From CAZJGF01 sp964545665 (GTDB lineage Bacteria; Chloroflexota; Dehalococcoidia; GIF9; AB-539-J10): 16,501 nt of DNA. Made by a program: the position numbers and the translations under genes. The stretch is from assembly GCA_964545665.1 (NCBI GenBank), contig CAZJGF010000025.1, positions 1-16,501 of the forward strand. The letters are read 5' to 3'. This document shows positions 1-7,597 of this stretch, one piece after another (within the stretch, counting starts at the first letter, position 1; every line of letters begins with the position of its first letter). The notes beneath the pieces were generated by a model. It had not been told where the DNA came from. It saw only the letters and a list, made by a program, of their open reading frames with translations, and ran no database searches.

Positions 1-174
1 GCCAGATTTCCAGGACCTATCTCGCAATTATACACCATAGTTGCAATTCTGGCACCTGCTCCAGTTGGTCAGCCTGCTGAGACAATCTACATGGAGTCAA
101 CGCTGTGAGCAGCTACGTGCTCAACGGAAAGACAAAATCGTGGCAAAAGTGTAAACTCCATGTGACCACGGCAA
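1..174. other. Left-edge region without an assignable gene
   Basis: No complete gene is visible. Reading frame 1 is open from the window edge to a TGA at 106-108 (35 codons), so it could be the tail of an upstream plus-strand gene, but the peptide is not recognisable. Frame 2 is also open from the edge, to a TAG at 38-40. On the minus strand a TATAAT hexamer lies at 32-27 and could belong to a gene reading leftward out of the window. I see no clear promoter or Shine-Dalgarno site for the downstream lipid kinase. Confidence 0.3.
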
Positions 175-1089
175 ATGGTGAAGAACGAGGCTATGGGACA
201 GAATTCAAAGAAGAAGATCTTGATTGTTGCCAATCGCAGGTCTGGAAAGTACCGGGAAGACGTCTTTCAGAGACGCCTGGCTGACATCCTGTCCACTGAG
301 GGGCTTTCCGGCGAGGTATACTACCTTGCTGCTCAGGAAGACCTGGCAGAAAGGGTCAGGAAAGCTACAAGCGAACAGGTTGAGGCTTTTGTTGTGGTGG
401 GAGGGGACGGGACAGTAGCCATGGTTGCCAGTCATCTGCGGACAAAGCCATCTCCTATTCTCATAATACCCGTCGGCACGGCCAATCTGCTGGCGCAAGT
501 CCTTGGCATTCCGCTGAATATCGAAGACGCTCTAAACCTGCTTGTTTCTTCCACAGAAACAAGGACAATCGACGGTTTGGAAATAAACGGCCGACTGTTT
601 TTCATGAACGCATCAATAGGCCTTTCGTCATCTTCAGTAAAGGAGGTGAGGCAAGAACAGAAATCTTCACTTGGAATATTTGCCTATGTACTTGCCGTTA
701 TCCGCCGTCTGGTTAAAGCGACTCCGCACAGGTTCTCTCTGGAGATAGATGGGAAATGGCAGCAGGTAAAAGCAGCAGAGATATTTATTGCCAATATAGG
801 AGCCGTAGGTATGCCGCAGTACAGGCTTGCCGATAGCCAATTTGATGACGGGAAACTAGAAGTCTGTGTCATTTACAAGAGTACCCCGCGAGAATTGCTC
901 AACGTCCTACTGGATCTTCTGGTAAGAAGAAGAAAGAGGAGTATCCATTGTATCGCACGTGGTGAGCGCATCACCGTCGGCTGTGAAGAATGTCTTCCAG
1001 CGCAGGCAGACGGGGACGTTGTTGAAGAAACGCCGGTAACCATAGAGGTTGTACCGCGAGCGGCGACGTTTGTTGTCCCACGGGGCTAA
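175..1089 (+). CDS. Diacylglycerol kinase family lipid kinase (DagK/YegS-like)
   Basis: Predicted ATP-dependent lipid kinase of the diacylglycerol/sphingosine kinase catalytic superfamily, which phosphorylates a membrane lipid such as diacylglycerol at the cytoplasmic membrane face. It is 304 aa, the usual length. A basic N-terminus leads into a beta strand with ILIVANRRSGK (about residues 15-25), the place of the family's NPxSG element. The nucleotide-binding signature GGDGT is at 76-80, followed by IPVGTANLLA (98-107), DDGKLEV (224-230) and QADGD near 277-281. There is no signal peptide or membrane segment. The start is uncertain: ATG 175, GTG 178 and ATG 193 are all in frame. A GAGG lies only 2 nt before ATG 193, and nothing better precedes 175. 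The lipid substrate cannot be inferred. It converges with the metallo-hydrolase gene, so the two do not share an operon. Confidence 0.85.
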   Translation: MVKNEAMGQNSKKKILIVANRRSGKYREDVFQRRLADILSTEGLSGEVYYLAAQEDLAERVRKATSEQVEAFVVVGGDGTVAMVASHLRTKPSPILIIPVGTANLLAQVLGIPLNIEDALNLLVSSTETRTIDGLEINGRLFFMNASIGLSSSSVKEVRQEQKSSLGIFAYVLAVIRRLVKATPHRFSLEIDGKWQQVKAAEIFIANIGAVGMPQYRLADSQFDDGKLEVCVIYKSTPRELLNVLLDLLVRRRKRSIHCIARGERITVGCEECLPAQADGDVVEETPVTIEVVPRAATFVVPRG

Positions 1090-1191
1090 CTGACCGCTAC
1101 TCCACAGACGAGGTATAGAAAACTTGCCCGGGAACAAACAGCTTTGAGCGGCAGGTCAATGTGCCCCCCGCCTAGTTTGCGCCGGTCAGGT

Positions 1192-2163
1192 TCATGATAA
1201 GGAGAACAGGACCTTGTCCTCCTCAGTCCTTCTGTGTACTATCCCCCGCTCCTCAAGGTATTCCAGGTGGGCTAATGTCTCTCCCACAGCGAATATCTTT
1301 TGTGTCGGAGGGAATGATTCCCATGAGCTGCATTTGATATCCCAGGTCACCCAGGGGGCTATCTCGAAAGCAGCCTTCTCGCCGTCTTCGAGAGCAAGCC
1401 GTACCTCCGCTAACCTGGTTCGATGGTGTTCCTTTAATTCCGCGATCCGTCTTCTGTGGTTATTCCAAGTCCTCCTGTGACCTGGTAACACAAGGTTGAC
1501 GTCGAGGCCATAGACCTGGTCCAGACTTGTCAGATATTGTCCCAGAGGATTCCTCATGCCACGCCAGGTAGTGATATTAGGCGTTATGTCAAAAAGAATG
1601 TGGTCTCCACAAACAAGAACCTTCTTGCCGGCTTCATAGAGGCAGATATGTCCCGGAGTATGCCCCGGGGTTTCAATGCATCTGAAGCTGTAATCTCCAA
1701 CATCCATGATATCGCCTTCCCCCAACAGGCAAAAATCAACGTGGCGCTTTAAGTTATATATTCGACCAGGGTGCCTTTCCATGGCTCTTCCCAGCTCGTC
1801 TTCAGGAAAACCATGCGATTTGAACATCTCACTGAGTTGCCGCCAGTACTCCTCCCCGGGATTAGCCAGTGAGACTTCTTTCTGATTGAAGTAGACTTTG
1901 GATGTATCAGTAGCAAGGTCCCCTACAAGACCCAGGTGGTCCGCATGCAGATGAGTAATGAAAAAGTCCGCCTTGCTTAAATCCACATTCAGCGTCTTGA
2001 GGCACAACAGCATTTCACGCCTGCATTCTTCCCGGTTCATGCCAGTATCAATAATCAAACACCGCTTCTGTCCTTTTATCAGGTAGGAATTTATGGCCTT
2101 TAACGGACTTCTGGGCAGAGGAATCTCCATTCTATACATACCGGGTAAAACCTGTTCAACCAT
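1192..2163 (-). CDS. MBL-fold metallo-hydrolase with C-terminal winged-helix-like region
   Basis: Metallo-beta-lactamase superfamily hydrolase, probably binuclear zinc. The full ligand set is visible: HLHADH at 71-76 (HxHxDH), His168 in GHTPGH, Asp187 in GDH and His229 in LPGH. The 323-aa length and a C-terminal stretch after residue 240, with LAHLEYLEERGIV near 298-310, fit the LACTB2/beta-lactamase-like branch that ends in a small winged-helix domain. Members of this branch cleave thioesters, lactones or RNA; the substrate here is unknown. The start ATG (2163-2161) is preceded at 7 nt by a GGAGGG Shine-Dalgarno. It is divergent from the acyl-CoA dehydrogenase, and each has its own extended -10 promoter. 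The neighbouring acyl-CoA genes make a thioesterase-like role conceivable, but that is inference. Confidence 0.88.
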   Translation of the reverse strand: MVEQVLPGMYRMEIPLPRSPLKAINSYLIKGQKRCLIIDTGMNREECRREMLLCLKTLNVDLSKADFFITHLHADHLGLVGDLATDTSKVYFNQKEVSLANPGEEYWRQLSEMFKSHGFPEDELGRAMERHPGRIYNLKRHVDFCLLGEGDIMDVGDYSFRCIETPGHTPGHICLYEAGKKVLVCGDHILFDITPNITTWRGMRNPLGQYLTSLDQVYGLDVNLVLPGHRRTWNNHRRRIAELKEHHRTRLAEVRLALEDGEKAAFEIAPWVTWDIKCSSWESFPPTQKIFAVGETLAHLEYLEERGIVHRRTEEDKVLFSLS

Positions 2164-2236
2164 TATGCTGCCCTCCAGCTATGAGCGCTATACTCCCCTT
2201 AGCTCACCACGCCTGGATGAACTTTGAGATGATTAG

Positions 2237-2245
2237 ATTATATCA
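2237..2245 (-). promoter_or_regulatory. Extended -10 promoter for the MBL-fold gene
   Basis: The minus strand reads TGATATAAT, a perfect TGn plus TATAAT extended -10 element. The predicted transcription start is near 2230, giving a leader of about 67 nt before the ATG at 2163. The best -35 candidates (TTGTGC or TTTGTG near 2258-2264) are poor, as expected for an extended -10 promoter. Confidence 0.55.
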
Positions 2246-2287
2246 CCAGTCGCCTGTGCACAAACCGGAGGCGGTCGGTTCAAATCC
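2245..2287 (+). other. Hairpin followed by tRNA T-arm-like sequence (possible tRNA remnant or operator)
   Basis: CGCCT (2251-2255) and AGGCG (2269-2273) can form a 5-bp stem with a 13-nt loop, extended by ACC/GGT across an internal loop. Just after it, GGTTCAAATCC (2277-2287) matches the GGTTCRANTCC consensus of a tRNA T-loop. The flanks give only 3 of 5 T-stem pairs and I could not fold a complete cloverleaf, so this is not a functional tRNA call. It lies between the two divergent promoters, so an operator or structured leader element is an alternative. Confidence 0.25.
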
Positions 2288-2327
2288 AAACTGGGAGAGT
2301 ACGCCTGCTCTGTCAACAGCACTGCCT

Positions 2328-2336
2328 TGATATAAT
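2328..2336 (+). promoter_or_regulatory. Extended -10 promoter for the acyl-CoA dehydrogenase
   Basis: TGATATAAT is a perfect extended -10. The predicted transcript start is near 2343, giving a leader of about 54 nt before the ATG at 2397. TGTCAA (2311-2316) resembles a -35 box, but its 14-nt spacing is too short to count on. Confidence 0.55.
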
Positions 2337-2396
2337 AATTGGACTGTGGTAATCTGCAGAATATTTCGGCAACACAGAGGATGAAAGGAGGTTAGA

Positions 2397-3617
2397 ATGC
2401 TGGAATACGGCGAATTCATCACTGAAGAGGACAAAATGATGGTGTCGGCAATCCGCGATTTCGTGAGTAAGGAAATAATGCCGGTCAGGCAACAACTGGA
2501 TGAGGATGAGGATCGCGATCTTGTTCACCATGTTTTGAATGGATTGGCCAAGATGGGTCTGCATAAAAGGGGCTTGCCCGAATCGCTGGGCGGCCTGCGC
2601 GCAAGCGCGGTTTCACTGATGGTGGGATATGAAGAGGTATCCCGAGGGGATTGTGGAATAGCTATGACCCTCAGTATTCCGCCCTGGGTGTTTGGCCCGG
2701 CTATGCGGTCTCACAATGAGAGAGTGATCAACGACCTGTGCCCTCATTTCTGCGCTGAGGAATTTCACGAGGCCTGCCAGGCAATGACCGAGCCCGAAGG
2801 CGGCTGTAACATAGAAAGCGCAGATTACAGGGGAAAGGGGATTCATACCATTGCCAGACTGGATGGTGATGAGTGGGTTATAAACGGGGCTAAACAGTTC
2901 CCCAGTGGCGCCAGCGTTGCTGATGCCTATCTAGTGACTTGCACCACGGACCCCAACTTAGCTGAGGAAGGAATTGCCCTCATCTATGTCCCGGCGACTA
3001 CGCCAGGTCTCTCCTTCGACAAGCCAGAAAACAAAATGGGCATGAGATACACCGACGTAAATGCCAGCATTCACCTCGACAATGTAAGAGTACCGAAGGA
3101 ATATCGGGCATCTTTAGAGCCCGGAAAGGACCATCAGAGTTTTCGCAACTTCTTATCCTGGGGACGGCTATCCAGCGCAGCGTTTGCCGTTGGCGCTGCT
3201 CAGGCCGTGCTTGATATTGCCCTCGATTTTACCGCAAATAGGTATTACGGTGGTAAGCAAGTCAGACAGCATAGTTTACAAGCGGCAATGTTGGCAGACA
3301 TGATCATCGGCGTTCAGAGTGCAAGATTCTACTATCTGACAGTTGCCAGCATGTTCGGTAATCGCAAAGTCTACGGCTCTCCTTATAGCGATGCTCAAAT
3401 ATCAAGAGCTTCCGGCGCCAAAGTATATGCTTGTGAGGTAGCAATTGATGTATGTAACAAGGCCATGCAGCTTACTGGCTCCTATGGCTATATGAAGGAA
3501 TACAACATAGAAAAGTATTTGCGGGATTGCAAGATCATTCAACTATGGGAAGGTGGCGCTGAACTGGGTCGTATAGATGTAGCCCGTGGCTATTATCCTA
3601 TGGTTCCTGAAGCTTAA
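2397..3617 (+). CDS. Acyl-CoA dehydrogenase family protein
   Basis: FAD-dependent acyl-CoA dehydrogenase (EC 1.3.8 type), which makes the alpha,beta double bond in an acyl-CoA and passes electrons to an electron-transfer flavoprotein in the cytoplasm. Its 406 aa fit a full-length member: an N-terminal helical domain, a middle beta domain starting at AMTEPEGG (129-136, the family's ALTEPGAGSD region), and a C-terminal helical domain from about residue 255. Glu385 in LWEGGAELGR is at the position of the catalytic base of medium-chain enzymes. The TEPEGGCN segment differs from the common GAGSD form, so it may be a divergent subfamily. The Shine-Dalgarno AAAGGAGGT (2385-2393) sits just before the ATG, making the start secure. 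Substrate specificity cannot be assigned. It heads the plus-strand block of transporter and catabolic enzymes. Confidence 0.92.
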   Translation: MLEYGEFITEEDKMMVSAIRDFVSKEIMPVRQQLDEDEDRDLVHHVLNGLAKMGLHKRGLPESLGGLRASAVSLMVGYEEVSRGDCGIAMTLSIPPWVFGPAMRSHNERVINDLCPHFCAEEFHEACQAMTEPEGGCNIESADYRGKGIHTIARLDGDEWVINGAKQFPSGASVADAYLVTCTTDPNLAEEGIALIYVPATTPGLSFDKPENKMGMRYTDVNASIHLDNVRVPKEYRASLEPGKDHQSFRNFLSWGRLSSAAFAVGAAQAVLDIALDFTANRYYGGKQVRQHSLQAAMLADMIIGVQSARFYYLTVASMFGNRKVYGSPYSDAQISRASGAKVYACEVAIDVCNKAMQLTGSYGYMKEYNIEKYLRDCKIIQLWEGGAELGRIDVARGYYPMVPEA

Positions 3618-3717
3618 GAGCACCAACTTGAATAGCTGCCTTCTCTTTGAACAGGGTGGGAAGGCGAGTAGTTGGGAGAAAAGAGACCCCAGTACATCTT
3701 TTCATAATTGGGGAAAT

Positions 3718-3749
3718 GGGCTCCGAAAAGAGAGAGCCCTGTTCATCTA
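3718..3749 (+). terminator. Weak candidate terminator hairpin after the acyl-CoA dehydrogenase
   Basis: GGGCTC (3718-3723) pairs with GAGCCC (3734-3739) around a 10-nt purine-rich loop, and a moderately T-rich stretch (TGTTCATCTAT) follows. The stem is short and there is no true T run, so termination is only possible. It sits in the 240-nt gap before the MFS gene, where I find no other gene. Confidence 0.3.
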
Positions 3750-3782
3750 TGTCCAAAGAGCTAAGCAGTCATAATTCCAGCT

Positions 3783-3817
3783 AAGGAAACCACGGGGGGA
3801 CTGGAAAAGGAAACCAC
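3783..3817 (+). repeat. Short direct repeat AAGGAAACCAC, 24 nt apart
   Basis: AAGGAAACCAC occurs at 3783-3793 and again at 3807-3817. The 24-nt period is a whole number of codons in the frame of the MFS gene, and that frame is open back to a TAA at 3762-3764. Translated, both copies read KETT. This is compatible with a small in-frame duplication in an N-terminal extension of the transporter. Confidence 0.5.
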
Positions 3818-3857
3818 AATCAAGAAATTCAATTTCCGCTCGTTTTTCCCCGGGCTA

Positions 3858-5009
3858 TTGCCCCTATTCGTGCTGGCACACTTTGCCCACCACCTGCTTA
3901 CCGCACTACCGGTACCGCTCTTACCGTTTATCCGCGATGATTTCGCTCTTGACTATACTAAATCTGCGTTAGTTATCTCAGCATTCGCTCTGCCGTATGG
4001 CATCAGCCAACTGCCAGCAGGTCGACTCGCCGACCGTATTGGCCCCCGCATGCTAATTACTATGGGCATCAGCGGTGTAGCGCTGGCCGGTCTTCTAGTC
4101 GGCCTTTCGCAAAGCTATGTGATGATGCTGGTATTCTTAGTGCTTATGGGGCTTTTGGGTGGTGGCTACCACCCAGCGGCGTCACCAGCTATCTCAGCAC
4201 TGGTTGAACCGAGAAACCGGGGCCAGGCTTTGGGAGTGCACATGATTGGAGGTAGCGCCAGCTACTTCTTGTCTCCACTCATCGCCGCTGCCATTGCCGC
4301 TGCCTGGAGCTGGCGTAGCCCATTCATTGGGCTAGCTATCCCTGCCATCGGATTCGGAATCGTGTTTTATGTGCTCTTGGGCCGGCGGCTCGCCCCAAAG
4401 GAGGCTGAGCATGGTGCAATCACCAGTGATAAAGAGACCCCATCCGCTCCAGGTCGTTTGCGTCGCCTGGCACCATTTCTCACTCTGAGCACATTTACCC
4501 AGGCTTCGGTTATTTCCATAATCTCATTCATACCTCTGTTCCTGGTCGACCATTTGGGCATTAGCAAGCAGATAGCTGCGGCGTCCATAGCCCTTATCTA
4601 CTCTTCCGGGTTCTGGGCAGGCATTTTGGGTGGATATCTCTCCGACCGCTTGGGAAGGATGCCAGTGGTGCTGGTGACGTGCTTCGCTGCCAGCCCTGCC
4701 ATATACCTGCTGAATCTAGTCTCCCCGGGATGGAGCGCCGCTGCCTTACTGATTACCATCGGAATGATTATGTATGCCCGCGCGCCGGTGTCAGAAGCGT
4801 ATATCATTGACCAGACCTCAGAACGTAACCGCTCGACGATACTCGGCATCTACTATTTCGGCAGCATGGAAGGCAGCGGCGTACTAACCCCGGCAATAGG
4901 CTACCTTGTCGACCACTTTGGCTTCTCTGCCAGCTTCACCATTACAGCTATCGTGGTGTTCGTAGTAACCTCAGTCTGTGCTGTATGGTTACAGGGCAGC
5001 CGTGAGTGA
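3858..5009 (+). CDS. MFS transporter (start uncertain)
   Basis: Major facilitator superfamily inner-membrane permease. From the TTG at 3858 it has 383 aa with about 12 hydrophobic segments. MFS motif A is visible as GRLADRIGPR (55-64) between the second and third segments, and a cousin, GGYLSDRLGR, lies between segments 8 and 9. GGGYHPAA (101-108) recalls the fosmidomycin-resistance/NarK-like branch. The long cytoplasmic loop falls near residues 176-205. The TTG start would place the protein's first residue inside TM1 and has no Shine-Dalgarno. The frame remains open upstream to 3765 and encodes a basic stretch (IKKFNFRSFFPG) typical of the segment before TM1, so translation may begin near CTG 3801 or at another non-ATG codon. 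It lies 40 nt before the C69 gene, suggesting co-transcription and possible transport of that enzyme's substrate or product. Confidence 0.85.
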   Translation: MPLFVLAHFAHHLLTALPVPLLPFIRDDFALDYTKSALVISAFALPYGISQLPAGRLADRIGPRMLITMGISGVALAGLLVGLSQSYVMMLVFLVLMGLLGGGYHPAASPAISALVEPRNRGQALGVHMIGGSASYFLSPLIAAAIAAAWSWRSPFIGLAIPAIGFGIVFYVLLGRRLAPKEAEHGAITSDKETPSAPGRLRRLAPFLTLSTFTQASVISIISFIPLFLVDHLGISKQIAAASIALIYSSGFWAGILGGYLSDRLGRMPVVLVTCFAASPAIYLLNLVSPGWSAAALLITIGMIMYARAPVSEAYIIDQTSERNRSTILGIYYFGSMEGSGVLTPAIGYLVDHFGFSASFTITAIVVFVVTSVCAVWLQGSRE

Positions 5010-5049
5010 CTGCCCTGGAGCAGATTGCCTTGACCAAATCATCAGCAGA

Positions 5050-6576
5050 ATGGATAATAGACAAACGGTATTCATGGAATCAGCCAGAACGCCAGAGGTT
5101 AGAGAGAGCACGTCCCCTATTATTGAGCCAATAAATAGTCTTCTTGCCTGCGACACAGGAGTTGCCTTACCAGACGCTACTCAGGCTGGATATACAATAC
5201 TGGGAAAGAATAGCGATAGACCCGTTTTCGACTCTCAGTACCTAGAGCTCCACTCAAGACATCATTTCAAGGCAGGCGGAATGCTTCAGCTTGAACATAT
5301 AAGCATACCCCCGGTCGAGGAGACTTATGCCACCTTGGGCTCACGCCCGTATTGGTGCTGGGGATATGAGGAGGGGGTGAATGAGCACGGCGTTGCTATG
5401 GGCAACGAAGCTATTTATACCAAGACCTTCAGGGAGAACGCCAAGGCTTATCGGGCAGGGAAATCTCCTGAGCTTGGTCTCTTAGGAATGGACGTGGTGC
5501 GACTTGCCCTAGAAAGGTCGGAAACAGCACAACAAGCGATAGACTGGGTGGGAAAACTTGCCCAAGCATATGGGCAGTTTGGCTCTGCTGTACCTGGCGT
5601 TGGTCATGACAAAGGTGGATACGATAATTCCTACATCGTCGCCGATGCTAACGAGGCCTGGGCAGTGGAAACATACGAAAAGCATTGGGCTGCTCTGAAG
5701 CTGCCAGAAGGTAGCTGGGCTGTTTCAAATGAGCCAAGCATCACAACCAGATGGGACTTCTCAGATGCCAACCTGGTAAGTTACGCGGTTGAAAGGGGGT
5801 GGTGGCCAGCCGATAGAGCCAATGAATTTAATGCGGCTTTGGCTTATGTCGATTTTCATACTGCGGCTCAGCTATCTCACAATCGAGCAATGAGATATCG
5901 TCAGCTTCTCAGTGAAAAAGCAGGCGCTATAGACCTAGAATGGTTCAAACGCATTCTGCGTGACCACTATGAAGACACCTTCCTGAAAGGTCCTCAATTT
6001 AATCCCACATTGCCTGATTTCATGACAATTTGCATGCACTCATCGCCGGCATGTTTTACCTGGGGAAACACTGCCAGCTCTGCTATCTTTGTTTTACCTC
6101 CTAAGGGGAGTGGCTGCCTGCCTACGATGTGGTGGTGCGCCGGGCCGCCCTGCAACGGCATTTATGTACCGGTCTTTGTTCAGGGTACCAAACTCCCTGC
6201 CTTTGTTGAAAATGCAGGTACAGCAGGTAAGAGAATTACAGCTCCAAACAAAGCAATAAAGGACGGCTACTCCTCTGATTCCTACTGGTGGGAAACCAGG
6301 AAACTACTGGATATTACCAAAGGCGATGACATCGGGAGTACATGGAATATCAGGCACCCCGTAGTAAGGAAGTTTCTCGATGAACTCGAGGCTAAGTTTG
6401 CCAAGGAACTACAACCTGTAGAAAAGGAAGCAGCTAGCCTGATACGAGGAGGAGATACAGAAAAAGCAGGGCAGATTCTCGATTCCTTTACTGAAAAGTG
6501 CTTCGCGGAAAGCCTGGAAACAGTCAGAGGCTTGCAGCAGGAGATAGTAAGATTTGGCCAACCGCTTTTCCCCTGA
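5050..6576 (+). CDS. Secernin-like family C69 (U34) peptidase/amidohydrolase
   Basis: N-terminal-nucleophile hydrolase of the dipeptidase/secernin family, which cleaves amide bonds after autoprocessing exposes a cysteine. From ATG 5050 it has 508 aa. LLACDTGVALPDAT (31-44), with the presumed nucleophile Cys34, then LGKNSDRP (51-58), NEHGVAMGNEA (111-121), LLGMDVVRLALERS (144-157) and DNSYIVADANEAW (192-204) match the secernin layout. Residues 1-33 would be an unusually long propeptide, with no obvious signal peptide. The start is uncertain: GTG 4978 would overlap the MFS gene, while ATG 5050 and ATG 5074 lack good Shine-Dalgarno sites. The C-terminal third (about 370-508) is charged and helical near the end. 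It could be a dipeptidase, an acyltransferase-like amidase, or act on a conjugate imported by the neighbouring MFS protein. The substrate is unknown. Confidence 0.85.
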   Translation: MDNRQTVFMESARTPEVRESTSPIIEPINSLLACDTGVALPDATQAGYTILGKNSDRPVFDSQYLELHSRHHFKAGGMLQLEHISIPPVEETYATLGSRPYWCWGYEEGVNEHGVAMGNEAIYTKTFRENAKAYRAGKSPELGLLGMDVVRLALERSETAQQAIDWVGKLAQAYGQFGSAVPGVGHDKGGYDNSYIVADANEAWAVETYEKHWAALKLPEGSWAVSNEPSITTRWDFSDANLVSYAVERGWWPADRANEFNAALAYVDFHTAAQLSHNRAMRYRQLLSEKAGAIDLEWFKRILRDHYEDTFLKGPQFNPTLPDFMTICMHSSPACFTWGNTASSAIFVLPPKGSGCLPTMWWCAGPPCNGIYVPVFVQGTKLPAFVENAGTAGKRITAPNKAIKDGYSSDSYWWETRKLLDITKGDDIGSTWNIRHPVVRKFLDELEAKFAKELQPVEKEAASLIRGGDTEKAGQILDSFTEKCFAESLETVRGLQQEIVRFGQPLFP

Positions 6577-6668
6577 ACTTGATTGACGCTGTTCTTTGCC
6601 CATTTACGTTCCCCGTCCGCTCGGAAGCAACGACACTGCTTAGGACGCCAACCCGATAACTGTGCCTC

Positions 6669-6697
6669 TTGCCCCCAAAGAATCGTTGGTCTAGAAT
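6669..6697 (+). promoter_or_regulatory. Candidate sigma70-type promoter before the FAH-family gene
   Basis: TTGCCC (6669-6674) and TAGAAT (6692-6697) are separated by 17 nt, the ideal spacing. The predicted transcript start is near 6704, about 23 nt before the ATG at 6727. It lies in the 150-nt gap after the C69 gene, so the FAH and SDR genes may have their own promoter. Confidence 0.35.
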
Positions 6698-6726
6698 ACG
6701 GAAAGACCGACAATAAAGGAGGAATG

Positions 6727-7491
6727 ATGAAGATTGTGCGTTTCCAGTGGCAGGACAAGGTGAACTGGGGCATCGTCGAGGATGACACAGTATTCTCCCT
6801 GGTTGGCGACCTTTACAGCGACTTCGAGAAGGGGAAGGTGTTGTGCCAATTACGTGACGTGAGGCTGTTAGCGCCAGCCGAGCCCAGTATAATGGTTGCT
6901 TGCGGGCGGAACTACACGGGCACAATCAAGCAGCTCGGCGTGGCTATGCCCAAGGAACCAGCATTGTTCTTCAAGCCAGCTAGCACAGTGGTCGACCCCG
7001 GCGGTGACATCATCTATCCGCCCATATCCCACGATCTTCGCTACGAAGCAGAGCTGTGCTGCATCATGAAGCGGGAGGCCAAGAATGTTTCCGAGGAAAA
7101 AGCGCTGGATTACATTCTAGGCTACACCTGCGGTAACGACTGCACGCTCATGGACTTGTTTGAGAAGGACGAACGGCTCACCAGAGCTAAAGGCTTCGAT
7201 ACTTCTGGGCCATTGGGGCCATTCCTCGTCACTGACATCGACCCTCACAACCTGGCTATCAAAGGCAGGGTAAACGGCGAAACCAAACAGGATAGCAATA
7301 CCAGTCTCATGATATTCAGCATCGAGAAGCTCATCAGCTACATCTCGGCCTTCCTAACCCTGCGCCCCGGGGATGTGGTCTGGACAGGGACGCCCGAGGG
7401 AGGGCACTGCCCAGTTAAGGTGGGTGACGTCATCGAGGTCGAGATCGAAGGCATCGGCCTTCTCAAGAACAGGGTAGTGGCGCAGAAATAG
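6727..7491 (+). CDS. Fumarylacetoacetate hydrolase family protein
   Basis: Metal-dependent FAH-superfamily enzyme, either a C-C hydrolase/decarboxylase or a hydratase-type member used in catabolism of aromatic-ring products or oxo acids. At 254 aa it has a short N-terminal cap and a complete FAH core. Visible elements are CGRNYTGT (59-66), FFKPAST (81-87), YEAEL (106-110), GYTCGNDCT (132-140), KGFDTSGPLGPF (155-166) and DVVWTGTPEG (216-225). Glu107, Glu109 and Asp138 are the expected metal ligands. I chose ATG 6727 over ATG 6724 because GGAGG (6718-6722) is 4 nt before the former and only 1 nt before the latter. The open frame runs further upstream to 6583, but without family homology. An SDR gene follows 106 nt later. 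The precise reaction cannot be read from sequence. Confidence 0.9.
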   Translation: MKIVRFQWQDKVNWGIVEDDTVFSLVGDLYSDFEKGKVLCQLRDVRLLAPAEPSIMVACGRNYTGTIKQLGVAMPKEPALFFKPASTVVDPGGDIIYPPISHDLRYEAELCCIMKREAKNVSEEKALDYILGYTCGNDCTLMDLFEKDERLTRAKGFDTSGPLGPFLVTDIDPHNLAIKGRVNGETKQDSNTSLMIFSIEKLISYISAFLTLRPGDVVWTGTPEGGHCPVKVGDVIEVEIEGIGLLKNRVVAQK

Positions 7492-7597
7492 GCCAGCAGC
7501 CGTGAAAACCTTAGGGCAGCAGCTTCCATAGCGTTGTAATTTTCTCCCGGCTGAACCAGGGAGGCAAGGACGAGAATCCAATAAAGGAGACAAAACA

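Noticed and set aside
2243..2434. Minus-strand 63-codon frame spanning the divergent promoter region
   Set aside because: It covers both promoters, the Shine-Dalgarno and the start of the acyl-CoA dehydrogenase. Its FGFEPTASGL stretch is the antisense reading of the tRNA T-arm-like sequence, a known source of spurious ORFs.
6282..6925. Antisense open frames of 168 and 133 codons over the end of the C69 gene and start of the FAH gene
   Set aside because: They lie opposite well-supported coding sequence, have serine/proline-rich low-quality translations and no protein family features; they are shadows.
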